Of a stretch of DNA of 8,851 nt, positions 6,003-8,851 are shown in pieces. A model generated the notes under the pieces. The model had not been told where the DNA came from and ran no database searches. It saw only the letters and a program-made list of their open reading frames with translations. The stretch's first letter is position 1. The number at the start of each line of letters is the position of its first letter. The DNA is from an uncultured Oscillibacter sp. Lineage in GTDB: Bacteria > Bacillota > Clostridia > Oscillospirales > Oscillospiraceae. The stretch is taken from positions 1 through 8,851 of the forward strand of contig CAJTZI010000065.1 of the NCBI GenBank assembly GCA_910584075.1, given 5' to 3'. The position numbers and the translations under genes were made by a program.

Positions 6003-8148
6003 GTTAGAGAAGAAGATCCAGGCCAAGATCCCCGGTGCGGACACCGGGATCGAGGTGAAGCACTCACTGTGTGCCATCTGCAGTCCCGGCCACCACTGCG
6101 GTGTGGACTGCTATGTGAAGGATGGGAAGATCATCCGGGTGGAGGGCACCCCGGAGCACCCCTACAACCACGGAAAGCTCTGCACCAAGGGCTCCTCCCT
6201 GCGGAACTACGTCTACCGGGAGGACCGCATCCGCACGCCTCTGCGCCGCGTAGGAGAGCGGGGTGAGGGCAGGTTCGAGCCCATCAGCTGGGACGAGGCC
6301 TACCGGATCATCGCCGAGAACCTCCTCCGGGTCCGGGAGCAGTACTCCGCCCACGCCGTGGCCTTTTTCAGCGGCTACTGCAAGTGGTACCGGCCCATCC
6401 TCCACCGCCTGGCCCATGTGTTCGGCAGCGTGAACTTCGGTACAGATGACAGCACCTGCATGACCGCAAAGTACCTGGGTGACAAGGTGACCGCCGGCTG
6501 CGGCGCGGGCCCCGACATGGCCCATGCCCACACCTTCCTGGGCTGGAACTTTGACGGCTACTACTCCGCCCACCTGTCTGTCGCCGGCGTGCAGAAGCTG
6601 AAGGAGCGGGGGGGCAAGGTCATCATCATCGACATCCGGGACACCCCCGCCTCCAAGAATCTGGCGGACATCTTCCTGAAGATCAACCCCGGCACCGATG
6701 GCGCTCTGGCCCTGGGCATGGCCAAGCTCATCATCGACAACGGCTGGGCCGATATGGAGTACGTAGAGAAGTACACCTACGGCTTCGACCGGTACAAGGC
6801 CTTGGTGGACCAGTACCCCCTGGAGAAGGTGGCGGAGATCACCGGCCTGCGCGGGGAGGACATCCTGGCGGCCACGGAGCTCTATGCCACCAACGGCCCC
6901 GCCTGTACCAACTACTCCGCCTCCGCCCTGGTGCACCATATCAACGGCTTTAACGCCCACCGGTCCATTTTGTGCCTGTCCGCCCTCACCGGCAACTTTG
7001 ACCGCGTGGGTGGAAATATCCCCAATCCGCCCACCTACCTGCACAAGCCCGCCGGCTTCAAGGTCCGGGAGCACGAGTTCCGCTCCGACCGCTATCCCGG
7101 CGGACAGGAGCGCATCGGCGCGGAGCGCTTCCCCCTGTGGAACCAGCAGTACGACGAGTTCCAGGCGGTGGACCTGCTGCGCCAGCTGGAGGAGGGCACG
7201 CCCTATCCCGTCAAGGCCATCTTCGGACTGGGCATGAACGCCAAGATGCTGCCTGAGGCCGACAAGCTGCTGGCGGCCATGGCGGAGCATCTGGACTTCT
7301 TCGTCAACACCGACCTCTTCATGACCCTCACCTGCAAGTACGCCGACATCGTGCTGCCGGCCTGCTCCTCTGTGGAGCGCGGCGAGCTGAAAGCATATCA
7401 GGGCGGCTATCTGACCTTCACAAAGCCGGTGATTGCGCCGCTGTACGAGTCCCGCTCTGATGTGGACATCATGTGCGATCTGGCCCGGGTGATGGACCTG
7501 GACGACGACCTGCTCAAGCAGGGGTATGAGGCCTGCATGGACTGGATCATCGATGGCTGCGGTCTGACGGTGGCCGACCTGAAGGCCAGCGACCTGCCGG
7601 TGAAGGTACCCATCGCCAAGTGGCCCGCCCAGGCCGGAAAGGTGCTGGAGAACGGCTTCAAGACCTCCACCGGGAAGTTTGAGTTTTACGCTACCGCCAT
7701 CGCGTCCATCGACCCCAAGTACGGCCTGGACCCCTTGCCCAGCTACAGCGACCCGCTGGCGGACCAGAACGACCCCGAGACCCGGGAGAAGTATCCCTTC
7801 TACCTGTGCAGCGGCGCCCGACTGGCCCATGCCGTCCACTCCCGCACCCATGAGACACCGTGGCTGCGCAGCATACGGCCCAACCCCACCGTGGAGGTCC
7901 ACACTGCCGACGCCGCCCGCCTGGGGCTGAAAAACGGCGACAAGGTGGTCCTCTCCAGCCCCTACGGCCAGATCCGCATGGCGGTGAAGGTCACCAGCAA
8001 GGCCAAGGAGGGCGTCCTGATGACCCTGCACGGCTATACAGAGGCCAATGTCAACGAGCTGATCGGAAGGAACCATTTGGACCCCTACTCCGGCTTCCCC
8101 GGCTTCAAGGGAATGCGCTGCAACATCAGCAAGATTCAGGAGGCGTGA
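5995..8148 (+). CDS. Molybdopterin-dependent oxidoreductase, DMSO reductase superfamily (cytoplasmic)
   Basis: A 717-residue protein from a TTG start. The N-terminal [4Fe-4S] site is C26-x2-C29-x5-C35-x27-C63, followed by TKG. The family norm is x3 between the second and third cysteines, so this loop is two residues longer. The catalytic domain follows. Cys155, in STCMTA, sits where NapA and formate dehydrogenases hold their Cys or Sec molybdenum ligand. The C-terminal quarter is a molybdopterin dinucleotide-binding domain (GARLAHAVHSRTHE; TADAARLGLKNGDKV; YSGFPGFKGMRC). No twin-arginine signal precedes it, so it should stay in the cytoplasm, like the reductive dehydroxylases and soluble hydratases of this superfamily. 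Paired with a flavoprotein and a DmsB-like ferredoxin, it is probably a terminal reductase for the compound handled by the upstream enzymes. Reductive dehydroxylation or C=C reduction are possible; substrate unknown. Confidence 0.85.
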   Translation: MTELEKKIQAKIPGADTGIEVKHSLCAICSPGHHCGVDCYVKDGKIIRVEGTPEHPYNHGKLCTKGSSLRNYVYREDRIRTPLRRVGERGEGRFEPISWDEAYRIIAENLLRVREQYSAHAVAFFSGYCKWYRPILHRLAHVFGSVNFGTDDSTCMTAKYLGDKVTAGCGAGPDMAHAHTFLGWNFDGYYSAHLSVAGVQKLKERGGKVIIIDIRDTPASKNLADIFLKINPGTDGALALGMAKLIIDNGWADMEYVEKYTYGFDRYKALVDQYPLEKVAEITGLRGEDILAATELYATNGPACTNYSASALVHHINGFNAHRSILCLSALTGNFDRVGGNIPNPPTYLHKPAGFKVREHEFRSDRYPGGQERIGAERFPLWNQQYDEFQAVDLLRQLEEGTPYPVKAIFGLGMNAKMLPEADKLLAAMAEHLDFFVNTDLFMTLTCKYADIVLPACSSVERGELKAYQGGYLTFTKPVIAPLYESRSDVDIMCDLARVMDLDDDLLKQGYEACMDWIIDGCGLTVADLKASDLPVKVPIAKWPAQAGKVLENGFKTSTGKFEFYATAIASIDPKYGLDPLPSYSDPLADQNDPETREKYPFYLCSGARLAHAVHSRTHETPWLRSIRPNPTVEVHTADAARLGLKNGDKVVLSSPYGQIRMAVKVTSKAKEGVLMTLHGYTEANVNELIGRNHLDPYSGFPGFKGMRCNISKIQEA

Positions 8149-8152
8149 GACC

Positions 8153-8677
8153 ATGAAACATATCTTTGTATTTGACCAGGACAAGTGTGCGGCCTGCTCC
8201 GCCTGCATGATGGGCTGCCTGGATCAGAATGACACCGATCTGGCGGCGGGGGACCAGTGTTTCCGCCAGACCTTTGACAACGAGGTGACGCTGGAGGACG
8301 GCGGCGTCTACTGCGCCTATATCTCCGCCGCCTGTATGCACTGCACGGACGCCCCCTGTATCGCGGCCTGCCCGGTGGGCTGTCTCAGTAAGGACCCGGA
8401 GACGGGCTTCACCGTCTACGACAATACCAACTGCATCGGCTGCAAGAGCTGCGCCATGGCCTGCCCCTTCGGCGCCCCCCGCTACCGCAGGTCCGACGGG
8501 AAGATGGTCAAGTGCGACGGCTGCAACATCCGGGTCAAGAACGGCCTGCAGCCGGCCTGTGTCCGGGCCTGCTCCTTTGGCGCACTGACCTGCGTCACCG
8601 AGGAGGAGTACAAGGCCAGCGGCAGCACCAGGGCCTGCAGTGCGCTGATCGATCAGCTGGGCTTGCGGAAAAAGTGA
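8153..8677 (+). CDS. Four-cluster [4Fe-4S] ferredoxin, DmsB/NrfC-like electron-transfer subunit
   Basis: A 174-residue protein with sixteen cysteines in four clear groups: C12-x2-C15-x2-C18-x3-C22; C61-x2-C64-x4-C69-x3-C73; C94-x2-C97-x2-C100-x3-C104; and C121-x2-C124-x11-C136-x3-C140. This is the classic DmsB/PhsB/NrfC layout. All four clusters look complete, so a wire of four [4Fe-4S] clusters is predicted. It should relay electrons between the FAD protein and the molybdenum subunit. The length is near the short end for the family, with no extra C-terminal membrane-contact domain and no DmsC-type anchor gene after it, which supports a soluble complex. An AGGAGG site lies within the end of the preceding gene, 9 bases before the ATG, and the two genes are separated by 4 bases. 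It is the last gene of the operon. Confidence 0.9.
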   Translation: MKHIFVFDQDKCAACSACMMGCLDQNDTDLAAGDQCFRQTFDNEVTLEDGGVYCAYISAACMHCTDAPCIAACPVGCLSKDPETGFTVYDNTNCIGCKSCAMACPFGAPRYRRSDGKMVKCDGCNIRVKNGLQPACVRACSFGALTCVTEEEYKASGSTRACSALIDQLGLRKK

Positions 8678-8710
8678 TATTCTCCTCTGTTTGACAACCC
8701 CAGATGGATA

Positions 8711-8727
8711 GAGACTGTTGCAAAATG
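8711..8727 (+). other. IS-end-like motif downstream of the operon
   Basis: GAGACTGTTGCAAAATG resembles the terminal repeats of several insertion-sequence families, where a (G)xxCTGTTGCAAA core is common, for example IS6-like elements. It may be the true outer end of the right-hand element, which would put about 80 bp plus the hairpin inside that element, or a remnant of a different IS. No matching motif sits at the equivalent place beside the left copy. Identification is by recalled resemblance only. Confidence 0.3.
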
Positions 8728-8753
8728 TGATTTTAGGCCCCAAAATATCCCAT

Positions 8754-8795
8754 CAAAAAGCTAGTGGGAACTGCTTGATATGCAGTGCCCACTAG
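8754..8795 (-). terminator. Large hairpin with T-run on the - strand; also a possible 3' end for the operon
   Basis: CTAGTGGG-A-ACTGC (8761-8774) pairs with GCAGT-G-CCCACTAG (8782-8795): 13 pairs, one A/G mismatch and a 7-base loop. Read on the - strand the stem is followed by CTTTTTG (8760-8754), the form of an intrinsic terminator that would block antisense transcripts entering the cassette from the right. On the + strand no T-run follows, but the structure could still help define the operon mRNA's 3' end, about 85 bases after the ferredoxin stop. Its right arm shares ACTAG with the start of the 61-bp repeat, so the hairpin spans the repeat boundary. Confidence 0.45.
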
Positions 8796-8851
8796 GTGGT
8801 GTCGTCAATAAAAGTGTGATATAATAGTCCTCAAAGTAGAAGGAGGGCAGA
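8791..8851 (+). repeat. Right copy of 61-bp terminal inverted repeat (putative IS 5' end)
   Basis: An inverted copy of 17-77, with no mismatch seen, running to the last base of the window. It contains the same extended -10 promoter and GAAGGAGGG ribosome binding site. If it continues like the left copy, an ATG would lie about 4 bases beyond the window end. The gene it starts would read rightward, away from the operon. Confidence 0.85.
8817..8825 (+). promoter_or_regulatory. Extended -10 promoter of the right flanking element, reading outward
   Basis: TG-A-TATAAT at 8817-8825 is the + strand counterpart of the promoter at 43-51, followed by AAGGAGGG at 8840-8847. It is positioned to express whatever gene starts just after the window, presumably the transposase of the right flanking element. 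Confidence 0.6.

Noticed and set aside
342..8208. Long open frames on the - strand opposite the operon genes
   Set aside because: They are antisense shadows produced by GC-rich codon bias: low-complexity products rich in Gly, His, Leu and Val, no plausible ribosome binding sites, and overlap of well-supported genes.
8691..8719. Perfect TTGACA at 8691-8696 as a promoter after the operon
   Set aside because: No TATAAT-like hexamer occurs at a proper spacing, so a functional promoter is not supported.
1..8851. CRISPR array, tRNA, rRNA or riboswitch
   Set aside because: No regularly spaced repeats and no recognisable structural RNA were seen. The non-coding stretches are short and explained by the leader, the hairpins and the flanking repeats.

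Overview
The window carries a compact seven-gene metabolic operon, all on the + strand (243-8677), flanked by two inverted copies of a 61-bp sequence (17-77 and 8791-8851). The coding DNA is GC-rich with strongly GC-biased third positions, and most genes have strong AGGAGG-type ribosome binding sites. Cofactor use points to an anaerobe: a molybdopterin enzyme and a sixteen-cysteine ferredoxin without oxygen-dependent partners. Together these suggest an anaerobic Bacillota, perhaps a gut Oscillospiraceae-type Clostridia. That assignment is inferred from composition and gene content only.

Layout. Positions 1-77 hold the outward-facing 5' end of a gene on the - strand (extended -10 promoter, Shine-Dalgarno, ATG at 13), probably the transposase of an insertion sequence. 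Positions 78-242 are a leader with a small hairpin, a plausible sigma70-type promoter (158-186) and an 8-bp inverted repeat spanning its -35 box and the early transcript. The operon follows: two tandem paralogues of the Asp/Glu racemase / maleate isomerase / arylmalonate decarboxylase superfamily (243-962, 990-1712); two tandem paralogues of the MmgE/PrpD family (1763-3145, 3185-4660); a perfect 17-bp GC-rich hairpin (4671-4710); then an FAD/NAD(P) oxidoreductase (4728-6002), a molybdopterin oxidoreductase of the DMSO reductase superfamily (5995-8148, TTG start) and a DmsB-like four-cluster ferredoxin (8153-8677). The last three genes overlap or nearly touch. From 8678 to the end there is no gene, but there is an IS-end-like motif, a large hairpin and the second copy of the 61-bp repeat, whose promoter again points outward.

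How the genes may work together (inference). The first four enzymes belong to families that isomerise, racemise, epimerise, dehydrate or decarboxylate carboxylic acids. The last three form a plausible cytoplasmic electron chain: NAD(P)H to FAD protein, to Fe-S protein, to molybdenum enzyme. No Tat signal, membrane anchor, transporter or regulator is visible. A coherent reading is an anaerobic pathway that rearranges or dehydrates a hydroxylated or unsaturated polycarboxylate and then reduces it, or removes an oxygen from it, at the Mo enzyme. The substrate cannot be deduced from the sequence. The inverted flanking repeats suggest the cassette lies between two IS copies and may be mobile as a composite unit.
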